Of a stretch of DNA of 64,000 nt, positions 34,351 through 45,209 are shown piece after piece (within the stretch, counting starts at the first letter, position 1; each line of letters starts with the position of its first letter). The position numbers were made by a program, and so were the translations under genes. The stretch is from NCBI GenBank assembly GCA_002900995.3, contig CM035315.1:1726708-1790707 (forward strand), in the 5' to 3' direction. The stretch comes from Ganoderma boninense. Lineage: Eukaryota; Basidiomycota; Agaricomycetes; Polyporales; Polyporaceae. Below the pieces are notes generated by a model. The model ran no database searches. It worked only from the letters and a program-made list of their open reading frames with translations, and had not been told where the DNA came from.

Positions 34351-35657
34351 CCTGTAGCCAAAGATCAAGCTCGATGTCGGAGTGGATGGGCCAACTAGAC
34401 TCAAGAACAAGAGGTCTGAGGTGCGAAGAGACTGACTACAAGATGTCCGAAGGTCCTGCTGCGGCCTGCCGAGGCCAGCCCGTGGAAGGGTACTGAGTTC
34501 CAGCGAGGTACGCTCTCCGTCATTGAACCATAACTCCTTCTATACCCATTTTACACCCTAGTAAACTGCAAATGTCTCAACCTATATATTGCCTAAGATA
34601 AACCCATAAGTGTTAAGTTGTACAGCGTCGCTCATATCATTGCTGGTCTTCAAGTTCACATATATCGCCATCTTTCACGTGAAAGCGCCGTCTCTGTCCC
34701 ATATTTCACAGAGTTTCTGGATCTTTGTTGAACATTAGGCAGTCATACCTTACTCACTTTACCTGGCTGTAGTTTGAGTTACTTGGGCTTATAGTAGCAT
34801 TATCTATTCTTCGCGGTTGTATTTTTTGCACAACATGACTTGCGCCGGATGGTGTGGACGTGGCGGAATTTTGGGCAAATCGATATCCGAGAGCAGGAAT
34901 TTGAACTCCATCACTCCAGACGGTCGCCTCTATTTTAGTAAATTCCAGAGGACGAAAACGAGCTCAAAGAGACCGCAGATGCCGATGACGTCAGGGCGTT
35001 CAGTAGAAGGAAGTCTGGATTAAGCACCGGATTTATCCGACTACCGGGGCTGCCTTGGCGCTTAATGTGGATGTAAGCTAGCGCTTTGGGGGAACATCAA
35101 TCTCTCGCTCTCTGTCTGTGTCTGTGTCTGTCTGGCTCCCTCTCTCTGACCTTCAACCTCCCCCTTGGTAGACTGGTGATACTCTGAGAGCTATGGCTGC
35201 CAGCGCAAGTTGCCTGGTTCAAGAATATCCATGCTGAAGTCGTCAAAAGAGTCCTTTCGCCACGCTGCCCCAGTGCGTGGTGTGCTACGACGTGGCGGTG
35301 AGCGGGTCGCGACGTACGGCCACTGCTAACGTACAGTGCCGCTTCAAAGGTATTCTATCATCTGTGCTAGTAATGATTAACTTGTAAGCTGAGGCATGCC
35401 TTCTGTAGGTTTCCGCACCTTGCACCTCGGTCCGAATAAGTCAGTCGTTGCTGTTGGATTTGGTGAGCGAATCAGCACAAACATAGATCAAGCCCGGGGA
35501 AAGACAGGCAACAAACCCATGGCACGGGGCCTAGCGAAAAGTAGATGTAAGAAACCTAAGGTACTATCTGGTGAGACTTCAAACTAGTGTCATCCTTTCT
35601 TGCGTCGTGCTCAACGTCTCAGACGCAGACCTCCCGGATCAGCCACAGGACACAAAA
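34351..35657 (+). other. Weakly coding stretch upstream of the JmjC core, with CT-rich microsatellite
   Basis: Mirror of about 3240-4540. It has a (CT/GTCTGT)n tract near 35100-35155. One short segment (about 34860-35020) reads as a plausible exon only in the left copy (REQEFELQSLQTVASILVNS), because two indels shift the frame here. It could hold middle exons of the JmjC gene. Confidence 0.4.
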
Positions 35658-37093
35658 ATGTCGCTCCATTTCCCCCACATATACGACCGGCCGCTGGACC
35701 TTGACGTGACGACCTTTATAAAGGTGAGCCTTGCCTAGCGGCCTTCGCTTCTTGCGCGCTCAATCCCTATGGCCAGGGTATGACTGCAAGCTTCTTACTT
35801 CCGATCTTGCACGAAGAAGTTTCCCACATGGAGCAAGAAGGGGTCGTGTTTCTGAGGCATGAGATACAATACAGGTCTTTATGCGGTAAGCGCGAGGTGA
35901 CTCGCAATACTAATATTGGGTCTCTTACACTTTTGCAGATGTGTGTGCGTCGGAGCTTTTCTGCAGGGCCTGGTTCTGCCCCAGCTGTGGCCTCGAAGTC
36001 TGCCACCCGTGCGCGGACGCATTGACATGTCCCAACGATCACCATCATAATGTATGTATTCGTTTCCGTAGTACATTGGATTCTGAGTGATTATGATCAT
36101 CTAGTTGAGTCGATTCGCGTCTTGTGTAACAGGCGACCACGCCCATTCGCTCACGACAATGCGTCCTTGCGCCAGATTGGACAGAGGAGCCACTCTGTCT
36201 CACGTGGAGAGGATGGTTTCGGTAGCGAATGAAACGACTCCACCTTTCTTACGGTACTTTTGTTTACGAAGTTCATCGTTAAGAGTCTGATCGTTTTCTT
36301 AGCAACCAGCCCCTGCCTCCTCCCCACAATCAGCGGATTCCGTATAACGCTACGACGGAGCACTTGTATGCGCCACAAACCTTGCTGGTATATCCAGCGA
36401 GGAGTCTGTCGCGGAACCAGTTCCTCCACCTGTGGATGGACGGTATCCCAGTTGTCATCACTGATGCCCAGAAGAACTTTCAAGGCCACTGGGACCCACG
36501 GTATTTCATAGATAATCATGGAAAGCTTTGGGTCACACCCATTGACTGTGGAACGGACCGGGAAAAGCCGCGTATGTTAGCCAGCGAATTCTTCGTGTTA
36601 CTACTGCAAAGGTCAAACCATCAAACCGTACTGAAGCTGAAGGTTAGCCCTCTGGTAGTGTTTCGCACCGTTGTTGATCATGATTTTGGGTACAGGACTG
36701 GCCGCCCAAGACGGACTTCAAGGCGACGTTTGGCAATCTCAGCAATGCGTTCTTCTTGAGCGTCCCCATCGAATGTTCTGACTTGGTCTGTAAGGGCGGT
36801 ATTTACAATCTCGCTGCCCACTTTCCCGAAGGTTCCGCCGCGCCTGATCTTGGTATCAATATCGTAACTCGTTCTTTCGATACACAGCTGATCTTGTTCC
36901 CCACTAGGGCCCAAATTGTATATCGCCATGGGAGCAGAGGGAGATACCAAGGGCACCACGAAGTTGCATCTTGACATGACCTGCGCCATTAACCTTATGA
37001 TGTGGTCAGAAGATTTGTCATGCAAACGACCCGGTGCTGAGTGGCAGATCTTCCCCTCAGACTCCGTCGAAACTTTACGGTCGTTCTTCCGGG
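35658..37093 (+). pseudogene. KDM3-like JmjC histone demethylase gene, 5' half (right copy), cut by a retrotransposon
   Basis: Exons read YDRPLDLDVTTFIK, then HMEQEGVVFLRHEIQYRSLC, then a Cys-rich zinc finger (CxxC...CxxC...CxxC; AWFCPSCGLEVCHPCADAL). After two introns come YAPQTLLVYPARSLSRNQF, FIDNHGKLWVTPIDCGTD, NLAAHFPEGSAAPDLG and the iron-binding HxD in TTKLHLDMTCAIN near 36965. JmjC enzymes of this class use Fe(II) and 2-oxoglutarate to remove methyl groups from histone lysines (KDM3 acts on H3K9); the substrate here is inferred. The reading stops at 37093 in VETLRSF, exactly where the gypsy LTR begins, and resumes at 43637. The last intact residues and the TSD show a clean insertion into an exon. 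Confidence 0.82.
37089..37093 (+). other. Target-site duplication, left (CCGGG)
   Basis: CCGGG directly precedes the 5' LTR and is repeated at 43632-43636 directly after the 3' LTR. Five base pairs is the usual duplication for Ty3/gypsy integrases. Confidence 0.95.
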
Positions 37094-37553
37094 TGTCATG
37101 AACGGCACGCTCGGCGCCTACCCCGGCGTCTCTCTTTCCCTTTTTGGACTGTTTGCCTCCCGCGTCGTCCTTATTGTCCTCCGTTGTTTAGCAAACCCGT
37201 CCCTTGTTCTCGCAGTACAATAACTCCTGTTACCCATTGTTTCCGTCGTCATTGTACTACATACCATTGTTCTTCCACTGGTTCCCGTGTCCATAGTTAC
37301 CTATTGTCCCCGGTTCCCATTGTCCGTTACATGTATATAAGGCCTGTACTTCGCTACCTGGAGACCTCAGTTTCGACCTCTTGTCTCCAGGTAAGCCTTG
37401 CTGTATTCTCGCTCGTTACTTACTCGCTCAATACATCTTGTCTCCAGCCTGACTGTCGAGCCCCGCTCCGCTCTCGCTGCACAAGTGCTCGTCGACGCCC
37501 TTGCTCGTCTCGTAAGCCTCCTCCCTGATCTTACTCGACAGCCAGTCGTAACA
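37094..37553 (+). repeat. 5' LTR
   Basis: 460 bp, TG...CA ends. The U3-like part has five ATTGT motifs within about 100 bp (37230-37325), then TATATAA at 37334-37340. Sequence after the LTR starts TTAGGTCG and not with the TGG expected for a tRNA 3'-end primer site. Confidence 0.95.
37334..37340 (+). promoter_or_regulatory. LTR TATA box
   Basis: TATATAA inside the 5' LTR (equivalent at 43412-43418). It probably directs transcription of the element. Confidence 0.55.
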
Positions 37554-37940
37554 TTAGGTCGAAACTTCTACACGAGCACCGGCGTACTCCACCCACACTC
37601 TTTCCCTCTCGTACGGTACGCACTTAGATCCTCTGTGTTGGCCTAGCGTAGTGCGCGCTCTAGTCACACCATCGGACGTGGTCTCGGCGCAACCTGAGGC
37701 TTGCCACTCTTAGTGGTACAGTACGCGGAAAGCTCCTAACACGAGACCCCGTACTGACAGAAGTGGTCCGCCTCACGGCGTGGGAGGCTAGAGAAAGGCG
37801 GCGAAACAAAGCCAAGGCAGAACACCCTTGGGCCCGTGTCCCTTGGGCTAAGACACAGCAATAGGCCGAGGAGGCTGAGCAGACAGTGTTGGATCGTGCA
37901 CCGGCCGTTTCATTCCTAGGATAAGGAAGCGAGATTCAAC

Positions 37941-39371
37941 GTGGCTTGCCAAGCCTGGGGACACATATTTCACCCCACTGCAGTACAGGACGAGTACTGG
38001 GACGAAGATAAGCAAGCCTGGTACTACTGCGAGGAGCAACCGTGCCCCCACCGATCACACACATTCGACGATACTCTTGAAACTCGCGAAGGCATCGCCC
38101 CTAGACTCCTCACCACCAAAGAACAGGAAGTCCTAATCCGCGCGAAGATCGCAAACCCACCAGCACCTGCACCTCGAGATCCAAGCCGACCCCCAGCTCA
38201 CCAAGCCGCCCTCATCGCATCCAGGAACCCCTCATCCTGCCCTGCCTCACGCCCTACCTCACAACCCCAGAGTCGTGTCCAGAGTCGAATCCCCAGTCCT
38301 GCATGATCGACAGGGTCTCCCATCCTCGACAAGACTCTTGAACTCGTCACAGAGCGTCTTGGACAGCGACGAACCTCGACTCCCGCAACCCCCATTGCTT
38401 CAACTTCTAAACTCCCAAAGGCAGAGAAAAAGCCAGAAGTAAAGGAGGAACCCAAGCAAGAGACCATCAGCCTCAACACTCCACAACCCTCATCCTCTTC
38501 ATCAGCTGCACCCAGTCGAGCGTCCACACCCGCCATGACTACCCCTGCCCCTGCTCCACCGTTCGACACCTCCAAGCTCCTTTCCCAAATCGCCCCACGC
38601 GACTATGATGGAAAATCCCCCCAGGATGGCCTCCGCTTTGTGTCTGCAGCCCAGATCTACTTCAACACCCTCACAGCGGTGGCTGTCGGCACACCACCTG
38701 ATGTGGTATGGATGACCATCCTCAGTAGGCTCACGGAAGGAGCAGCAGCCTGGGCTGGCCCCCACATCGTGACGCTCGCTGGTGGAACTAGTCCTTGGGC
38801 AAACTACGCCGCGTTCAGCACAGCCTTCAAGGACCACTTCTGCGCAGCCGACGACAAGGAGGCTGCCATCGCTGAACTGGTCAAGCTTTGCAAGGCATAC
38901 CGCAAGGTCGGCACCATCCAGGAGTATACCGCGCAGTTTAACGCAGCCGCGGCTCGAACCGGCTTTGGCGACGAGGACAAACGCGAACGCTACCGCTCTG
39001 GCCTGCCTCCCAGGCTCCGGGACGTCCTCGCCACCAGTGCCCACGACATCTCGGACCTCACCAAAATCCAGAAGGTGGCGCTGTCGCTCGACCAGGCCCT
39101 CGTCACCAGAGAGGAAGAACGGCCGAAGTCGTTTGGATGGAAGAAGAAGGGGGAGAAGGCGGCTGCTACTGGGAAGAAGCCGTTCTCAGGAAACTGCTAC
39201 ATCTGTGGCCAGCCCGGACATCGTAAGTATGACTGCCCGCGGTTGAAGAGTCAGCAAGCCGCTTCCTCGTCCACTGCAACTACGGAAGTAGCGGCTCTTC
39301 AGGCCCAGGTCAAGGCGATGGAAGAGAAGATCGCGGCCCTTACGACCGCTGAGAAGAAGGAGGGTTTCTGA
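37941..39371 (+). pseudogene. gag polyprotein of the gypsy element, one in-frame stop
   Basis: An open frame from ATG at 37941 (MACQAWGHIFHPTAVQDEYW) is interrupted by TGA at 38304-38306 and then stays open through ATG 38535 to TGA 39369-39371. The second part holds the retrotransposon gag domain (PRDYDGKSPQDGLRFVSAAQ; LSRLTEGAAAWAGPHI; AFSTAFKDHFCA) and a CCHC zinc knuckle CYICGQPGHRKYDC near 39198. The first part is Pro/Ser-rich. If translation starts at 38535, the nucleic-acid-binding part is intact (278 residues). The early TGA fits C-to-T change of CGA. Confidence 0.85.
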
Positions 39372-39405
39372 TTAGAGCCGCACTGGACGCTGCGCGTGCC
39401 GGCTC
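39362..39405 (+). promoter_or_regulatory. Candidate -1 ribosomal frameshift signal at the gag-pol junction
   Basis: The gag frame ends GAG GGT TTC TGA. The heptamer G GGT TTC (39362-39368) fits the X XXY YYZ rule and directly precedes the gag stop. After TGATTA a stem can form between GAGCCGCAC (39375-39383) and GTGCCGGCTC (39396-39405), with one bulge and a 12-base loop. Slipping back one base enters exactly the frame that encodes the protease. Confidence 0.72.
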
Positions 39406-42400
39406 TTGTAGTAATAGTCGATTTTCTGTACTGAGTTCTGCGTTTGTATATGAAGTAAATCATAGTGGCCAACACTTTCATATACCAGTATGGTTAATCG
39501 GCAAGCAGCGACACAAGGACATAGTAGCCATGGTAGATAGCGGAGCTACTACTAAGTTTTTACATAGACGGTTCGTAGAGAAGAACCAGGTTACGACGAG
39601 GAAGTTGGCAAGGCCAATTCCCCTGTACAACATAGATGGTACCGAGAAACCGTGATGGAACGATCACGGAGGTCGCCGTGTTGGATATGGCGATTGGAGA
39701 CCACCAGGAGAAGGTGGTGTTTGTGGTGACAGACATAGGAGAAGAGGATGTGATCATTGGCCTGGACTGGCTGCGCGAACACAACCCTGAAGTAGATTGG
39801 GAACGTGGCTCACTGCGCCTATCGAGATGTCCAGAGGCATGTCCGGCTCATCGGAAGGCATCCAAACCTGTTGAAACCAAAGCGCGTGATACGGAGGTAC
39901 GGCTTACGGCGCGCAATGGTTCTCGACGGGTGCGGAAGGCAAAGACGATGGGTAGGATATGCACGGCCGTAATGGTCGAGGAGGAGGAGGAAGATAGGCC
40001 TCCACCACCAGGTTTTCTGCCAGAATGGGATGGCACTGAGGAGTCTCTTCTCAATGCACTAGAAGATGGACGACGACTTCGAGGTACCCCTAAGATCTTT
40101 GTGTCGGCGAGCTACACGTACTCTCAACAGCTCGCTGAACAAGAGTACCAGAAGAAGGAAGTCCGTCCTGTCGAAGAGATTGTACCTCCCTAGTACCACG
40201 AGTATCTGCGTGTGTTCTCGAAAGAGGCGTCCGAACGTCTACCTGAGCATGGACCCTACGACCACGCTATAGAACTCGTACCAGATGCTAGGATGTTCCA
40301 TTCCAAGGTGTACCCCCTGTCGCCCAGCGAGCAGGTTGAGCTTGACAAGTTCCTTAGCGAGAACTTGGCCAAAGGATATATTCAAGAGTCGAAGTCACCG
40401 ATGTCGTCACCATTCTTCTTCGTTAAAAAGAAGGATGGCAGCCTACGTCCTGTACAGGACTACCGGCGATTGAACGACATCACCATTAAGAACCGATACC
40501 CACTACCGTTGGTGTCGGACTTGATGGATCGACTCAAGAGGGACAAGTACTTTACAAAGCTTGACATCCATTGGGGGTACAACAATGTGCGGATTAAGAC
40601 CGGTGATGAATGGAAGGCTGCCTTTGTTACCAATCGCGGACTGTTCGAACCGAACGTGATGTACTTCAGACTGGCTAACTCGCCCAGTACATTCTCTGCG
40701 CTCATGAACGACATCTTCAAGGACCTCATCATACTCGGCAAAATCACTATCTACCTCGACGACATCCTCATATTCACCAACGACATCGAGGAACACCGCA
40801 CATTGGTGCGTGAGGTCCTGAAGCGTCTGGCGGAGCACGACCTGTTCTGCAAGCCAGAGAAGTGCGAATTCGAACAGCCGAAGGTTGAGTACCTAGGTGT
40901 GCTCGTCTCGGAGAACTGTGTGGAGATGGACCCAGTGAAGGTCAGGGGTATCGCAGAATGGCCTGTCCCTCAGAACGCCTCAGATGTACGGAAGTTCCGC
41001 GGTTTCGCGAATTTCTACAGGCGGTTCATTAAGGACTTCAGCGCAGTATGCAAACCCCTGGACCGTCTCACGGGTAATGCTCCCTGGCAATGGGGTGCCG
41101 AAGAGCAGTCAGCATTCGATGAGCTCAAACGTCGTTTCACTGAAAGCCCTGTCCTGAGCATGTATGACCCAGACCGCAAAACCCGCATTGAAGTCGATGC
41201 ATCCGGGTATGCTACTGGTGCGGTTCTGTCTCAGGAGGGGGAGGACGGCAAATGGCACCCTGTGGCTTTCCACTCTGAGTCAATGAGCGATGCGGAACGC
41301 AACTACGAGATCTATGACAAGGAGATGCTCGCCATCATCCATGCCCTGCAGGCCTGGCGCCACTACCTCGAGGGTCTTCCCAGTGTGTTCGAGATCCAGT
41401 CGGACCACAAGAACCTCGAGTACTGGAAAGCCGCGCAAAACCTCACACGCAGGCAGGCACGATGGGCTCTCTATCTGTCACGGTTCGACTTTGTCATTGC
41501 ACACAAGCCAGGCACCTCCAATGGTAGGGCAGACGCGCTGTCGCGCAGGCCTGATCACCAGAAGGACGATGCCGATGACAACCTGAACCGAGTCATGTTG
41601 CAACCCGATCGCTTCCGAGTACTGGCAGCCAAGAGAGGGCACATGTCAGTGGTACCAGAAAAGGCACTGCTCTGCCGCATTTGAGAATGTGGAGAGCGTG
41701 AGCAGGAGGTCGCAGAGGCACTCAGCAAGCTCGATAAGCTAGGGCCAGCACGTCTACAGAACGATTTGGTAGACTGGAACACAGAACAAGGCCTGCTGCT
41801 CTACCGCGGCCGAGTTTATGTCCCCAAAGACGACGCGCTCCGAACAGAGATAGTGCGCATTCACCACGACCTCCCGCCTGCTGGACACCCTGGCCAGGCA
41901 AAGACGGTGGAGTTGGTTACACGGAACTACTGGTGGCCGGGCATGGCAAAGTTCATTAAGGATTACGTTGAGACCTGCGACACTTGTCGCCGTGGCAAGA
42001 CTTCACATGCGAAGCCACACGGTCCTCTTCAACCCAACGAGATCCCAGACGGCCCAGGCCAAGTAGTTACCTGCGACTTCATCACTGGACTGCCGGAGGT
42101 GGACGGATACAATGCGCTCCAGCTTATTGCTGATCGGCATGGAAAGATGATTCACCTTATTCCATGCACCGAGGAGATCGACACGGAAGGGACTGCAGAC
42201 AACTTCATTAGAGAATGGTTCCGTCTACATGGACTCCTGTGAAAGATCATCTCTGATCGGGGGCCCCAGTTCTCTAGCAAGCTCTTCCGTGCAATTCTTA
42301 AAGGCCTCGATATAGAAAGCGCATTGTCCACAGCCTACCACCCGCAGACGGATGGGCAGTCGGAGCGATGGAACCAGGAGATAGAGGCGTACCTGCGGAT

Positions 42401-43145
42401 GTACTGCTCAAGGCGCCGCGACGATTGGGTCAAGTGGCTACCAACAGCAGAGTACTGCTTCAACTCGCGCGTACATTCATCCACAGGGTACTCGCCGTTT
42501 TACCTCATGTACGGCTATGAACCTCAGTTCCACGTTCCAATGCTATCCACCACGGTGCCTACGGCGGATGAACAAAGAGAGGAGTTGCGGCAGGCAAGGG
42601 AGGATGCGACCTCAGCCTTAACCCTGGCAGCAGAGCGGATGAAGGAGTACTACGATCGCTATGTCTCCGCTGCTCCAGAGTTCAAGGAGGGTCAGAAGGT
42701 GTGGCTCGACACGAGGAACTTCCGTGTCCCAGGAGTCTCTCGGAAGCTGGTGGATCGGTACGCTGGCCCGTACCCTGTCAAGCGCAAGGTGGGCAACTTG
42801 GCTTACGAGCTCAAGCTCCCCAAAGACATGGGGCTCCACCCAGTGTTCCATGTGACACTCCTACACCCGCACAAAGAAAGCCAACTTCCCGGTCGACATC
42901 CCCCTGAACCCGCAGCTCTCGAAGTGGAAGGAGAGGAGGAGTATGAAGTGGAGGAAGTGTTGGACTCGCGTCGGTATGGGCGGTGGAAGAAACTGCAGTA
43001 TCTTGTTCACTGGAAGGGCTGGGGCCCTGAACACGATAGCTGGGAAGACGTGTTGGATCTAGCAAATGCGCCAAAAGTGCTGCAAAAGTTTCATTCGACA
43101 CATCCCGACGCTCCTGGCCCTCTCAACAAGAAGACTCGATCGTGA
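39368..43145 (+). pseudogene. pol polyprotein: protease, RT, RNase H, integrase, chromodomain; with stops and a frameshift
   Basis: The protease motif VDSGATTKF is at 39533 onward in the -1 frame. A 1-bp insertion in the A run 39647-39649 causes a TGA at 39653 and moves the rest to another frame. RT has KLDIHWGYNN and the catalytic YLDDILIF (40752 onward). RNase H has EVDASGYATGAVLSQ. Integrase shows the HHCC finger (HHDLPPAGHPG...CDTCRRG), the first Asp in TCDFITGLP, the second in SDRGPQF and the Glu in DGQSERWNQE. The chromodomain reads YEVEEVLDSRRYGRWK and YLVHWKGWGPEHDSWEDV. In-frame stops are at 40191 (TAG), 41682 (TGA) and 42240 (TGA, just before the second catalytic Asp). This copy cannot make a full polyprotein as written. 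Confidence 0.92.
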
Positions 43146-43156
43146 GGACACGATCC

Positions 43157-43169
43157 TTAGGAGGGGGGT
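43157..43169 (+). other. Polypurine tract
   Basis: A purine run (TTAGGAGGGGGG) ends three bases before the 3' LTR, the usual place for plus-strand priming. Confidence 0.75.
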
Positions 43170-43171
43170 AT

Positions 43172-43631
43172 TGTCATGAACGGCACGCTCGGCGCCTACC
43201 CCGGCGTCTCTCTTTCCCTTTTTGGACTGTTTGCCTCCCGCGTCGTCCTTATTGTCCTCCGTTGTTTAGCAAACCCGTCCCTTGTTCTCGCAGTACAATA
43301 ACTCCTGTTACCCATTGTTCCCGTCGTCATTGTACTACATACCATTGTTCTTCCACTGGTTCCCGTGTCCATAGTTACCTATTGTCCCCGGTTCCCATTG
43401 TCCGTTACATGTATATAAGGCCTGTACTTCGCTACCTGGAGACCTCAGTTTCGACCTCTTGTCTCCAGGTAAGCCTTGCTGTATTCTCGCTCGTTACTTA
43501 CTCACTCAATACATCTTGTCTCCAGCCTGACTGTCGAGCCCCGCTCCGCTCTCGCTGCACAAGTGCTCGTTGACGCCCTTGCTCGTCTCGTAAGCCTCCT
43601 CCCTGATCTTACTCGACAGCCAGTCGTAACA
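43172..43631 (+). repeat. 3' LTR
   Basis: 460 bp, identical to the 5' LTR except for three transitions (in CCATTGTTYCCG, ACTCRCTC and CTCGTYGACG). It is followed by the CCGGG duplication at 43632-43636. Confidence 0.95.
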
Positions 43632-43636
43632 CCGGG

Positions 43637-44093
43637 AGGAGTTTTTGTTGTCCTCTGACGAAGACCCCATCCATCAACAGCAGTACTATATCTCTCATGA
43701 TATGCTTACGCGTTTACGGGTGAAGCATGGGGTGTCGCCATGGACGATTTATCAGTATTACGGCGACATTGTCTTTATTCCCGCGGGATGTCCCCACCAG
43801 GTATGTCACGTCCTCGTTGCCTGCCAGATTATATGAGTTACTGATACCCACAGGTTCGAAATTTGACACACACCATCAAGGCAGCATGCGACTTCGTCTC
43901 TCCGCAAAATCTAACCAGGACTCTTGAAATTGCGTCCAGTCTCCATGTTCATCGTATTGCGTCTGGGTCGGGAGAGGACGTTCTGCAGCTCCAGACACTG
44001 GTTTGGTTTGGCTGGATGGCTATGTGCGCATACGAGGATGGCCAGGCGAAGTGTGGGTTCCTGGCAGCTAATCACCTCAGTTTCGTGCTATAA
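43637..44093 (+). pseudogene. KDM3-like JmjC gene, 3' half after the insertion
   Basis: The frame resumes with EEFLLSSDEDPIHQQQYYIS, then VSPWTIYQYYGDIVFIPAGC. The second iron-binding His is in PHQ just before an intron (43800-43854). Next come VRNLTHTIKAACDFVSPQNL and a helical tail with VLQLQTLVWFGW, ending at TAA 44091-44093. Together with the 5' half the His-x-Asp...His triad is complete, so the gene was functional before insertion. A longer C-terminus is possible: about 44330-44410 contains a Cys/His-like segment (CPFPDTCSLG...LDHL) that resembles a degenerate zinc finger. Confidence 0.85.
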
Positions 44094-45209
44094 CTGACAA
44101 TATCTTGCGCATGTTCTAGCCTATGGAAGTGCGCCTCAGGAGATGGTCCAACGTGATGGATCGTCGGAGCCGGTCAGTTGTTCATTCTCGTTCTTTCTTG
44201 CTGCCTTCTAAGTATTCAATACGTAGACTGGAAGCCTCTCCCGGGACGCGACGGTCGGTCCCGTGAACCGGAAGCGGCCAGCGGGTTTCACGTCCAACCA
44301 GATGAGACGTGCGAAGAAAAAGGCAAAGCTACCCACAAATCCTGCATTTCAGATAATGTGCCCGTTTCCGGACACCTGTTCGCTAGGAACCCGAGCCCGC
44401 TCTGTCCTTGGAACCCTTGACCATTTGTGAGCACTTTTTATGTCTCGTTTGATCTAACTGATATGCTGATACACCCATCCCAAGGAGAGATTCGCACCCG
44501 GCGGCTTATGGGAAGATCGACGACCAAAGTATGAAGGAATTGCGCTGCATGGGTGGCGACCGATTTGCGGAGAGGCTCCGTGATTTGCTTGGTCTGTGTG
44601 AGTGAATGGTATGGACGATAATGCGCTGTCCCTGTTGGTGTTGCGAGAATACACTCTTTGATGCGTCCCGTCTAAGTTGCATCCAGTCTGGCCACAGAGC
44701 TTCGGGTGAAGAAGCGGTCCCGTGTCCATTGCAATACCTTAGAAATAGCGTAAATAACGATGCTCCGACTGCACTGTACACTCGCACTTTCGCTGTAGTG
44801 GAATAGTAGCTTGTCTAGTACATTTCTGCAAGGGTGCGTTCCGACTCGGAACGTCTGGGGGAGGAAGCACATGAGGTTCACGACAAGATGGTTTGAACGT
44901 GCTACCACTGCGTTACTGGCGGGGCACACATACAAGCATGCTCATGTACGATGCCAGGGACCATATCAGGATGACGAACTCTCCGTGAATCTCACAATTC
45001 AGCGGCAGGCCCCACGAAGGTAAATGGGTGAGCCCCGAGAGGGGGCTCCCTGGACCGCGGGCGACTGGGCTAACGCCTGTGAACGGCGAACTCCGGAGAT
45101 TAGGTAATAATCCACGCTGGCCTTGCAAACCGAGAGCGAGGCGAACTCCACTAAGTACGGTTACGTCTCCGCCATTGAACATGGCCAACACACTAGTAGC
45201 CTGCTGTCA
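44094..45209. other. Region between the JmjC gene and module copy 2
   Basis: Apart from the possible JmjC C-terminal segment noted at 44330-44410, the open frames are short and unrecognised. The right edge is the abrupt start of the repeated module. Confidence 0.4.

Larger units (their letters stand above)
25811..37069 (-). repeat. Right arm of the about 11.2-kb inverted repeat
   Basis: Reverse-complement copy of 1828-13077, carrying gene X (partial), the F-box-like gene and the JmjC 5' half in the same relative order. It continues rightward without a break into the rest of the JmjC gene, whereas the left arm ends at the contig edge. Several indels fall where the left arm keeps frame, and the reverse is also seen. 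Confidence 0.93.
37094..43631 (+). mobile_element. Ty3/gypsy chromovirus-type LTR retrotransposon, 6538 bp
   Basis: Two 460-bp LTRs (TGTCAT...GTAACA) flank gag, protease, reverse transcriptase, RNase H, integrase and a C-terminal chromodomain in the order of the chromovirus branch. A 5-bp TSD (CCGGG) and a polypurine tract are present. The LTRs differ at three positions, all transitions, so the insertion is recent. The coding region nevertheless has four in-frame stops and a 1-bp insertion. It lies sense-oriented inside an exon of the JmjC gene. The left arm ends just before the equivalent site, so it is unknown whether that copy is empty. Confidence 0.95.

Noticed and set aside
37554..37580. 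Classical tRNA primer-binding site after the 5' LTR
   Set aside because: The sequence begins TTAGGTCG and not TGG. I could not match it to a tRNA 3' end, so none is annotated; self-priming is possible but not shown.
38304..42242. Stop-codon readthrough or recoding as the explanation for the four in-frame stops
   Set aside because: The stops fall at unrelated places, one right before a catalytic Asp, and all fit C-to-T mutation. Only the gag-end TGA has a recoding signal.
43142..43573. A 143-codon open frame over the 3' LTR
   Set aside because: The same frame exists in the 5' LTR (from 37034) and is LTR sequence without any protein feature.
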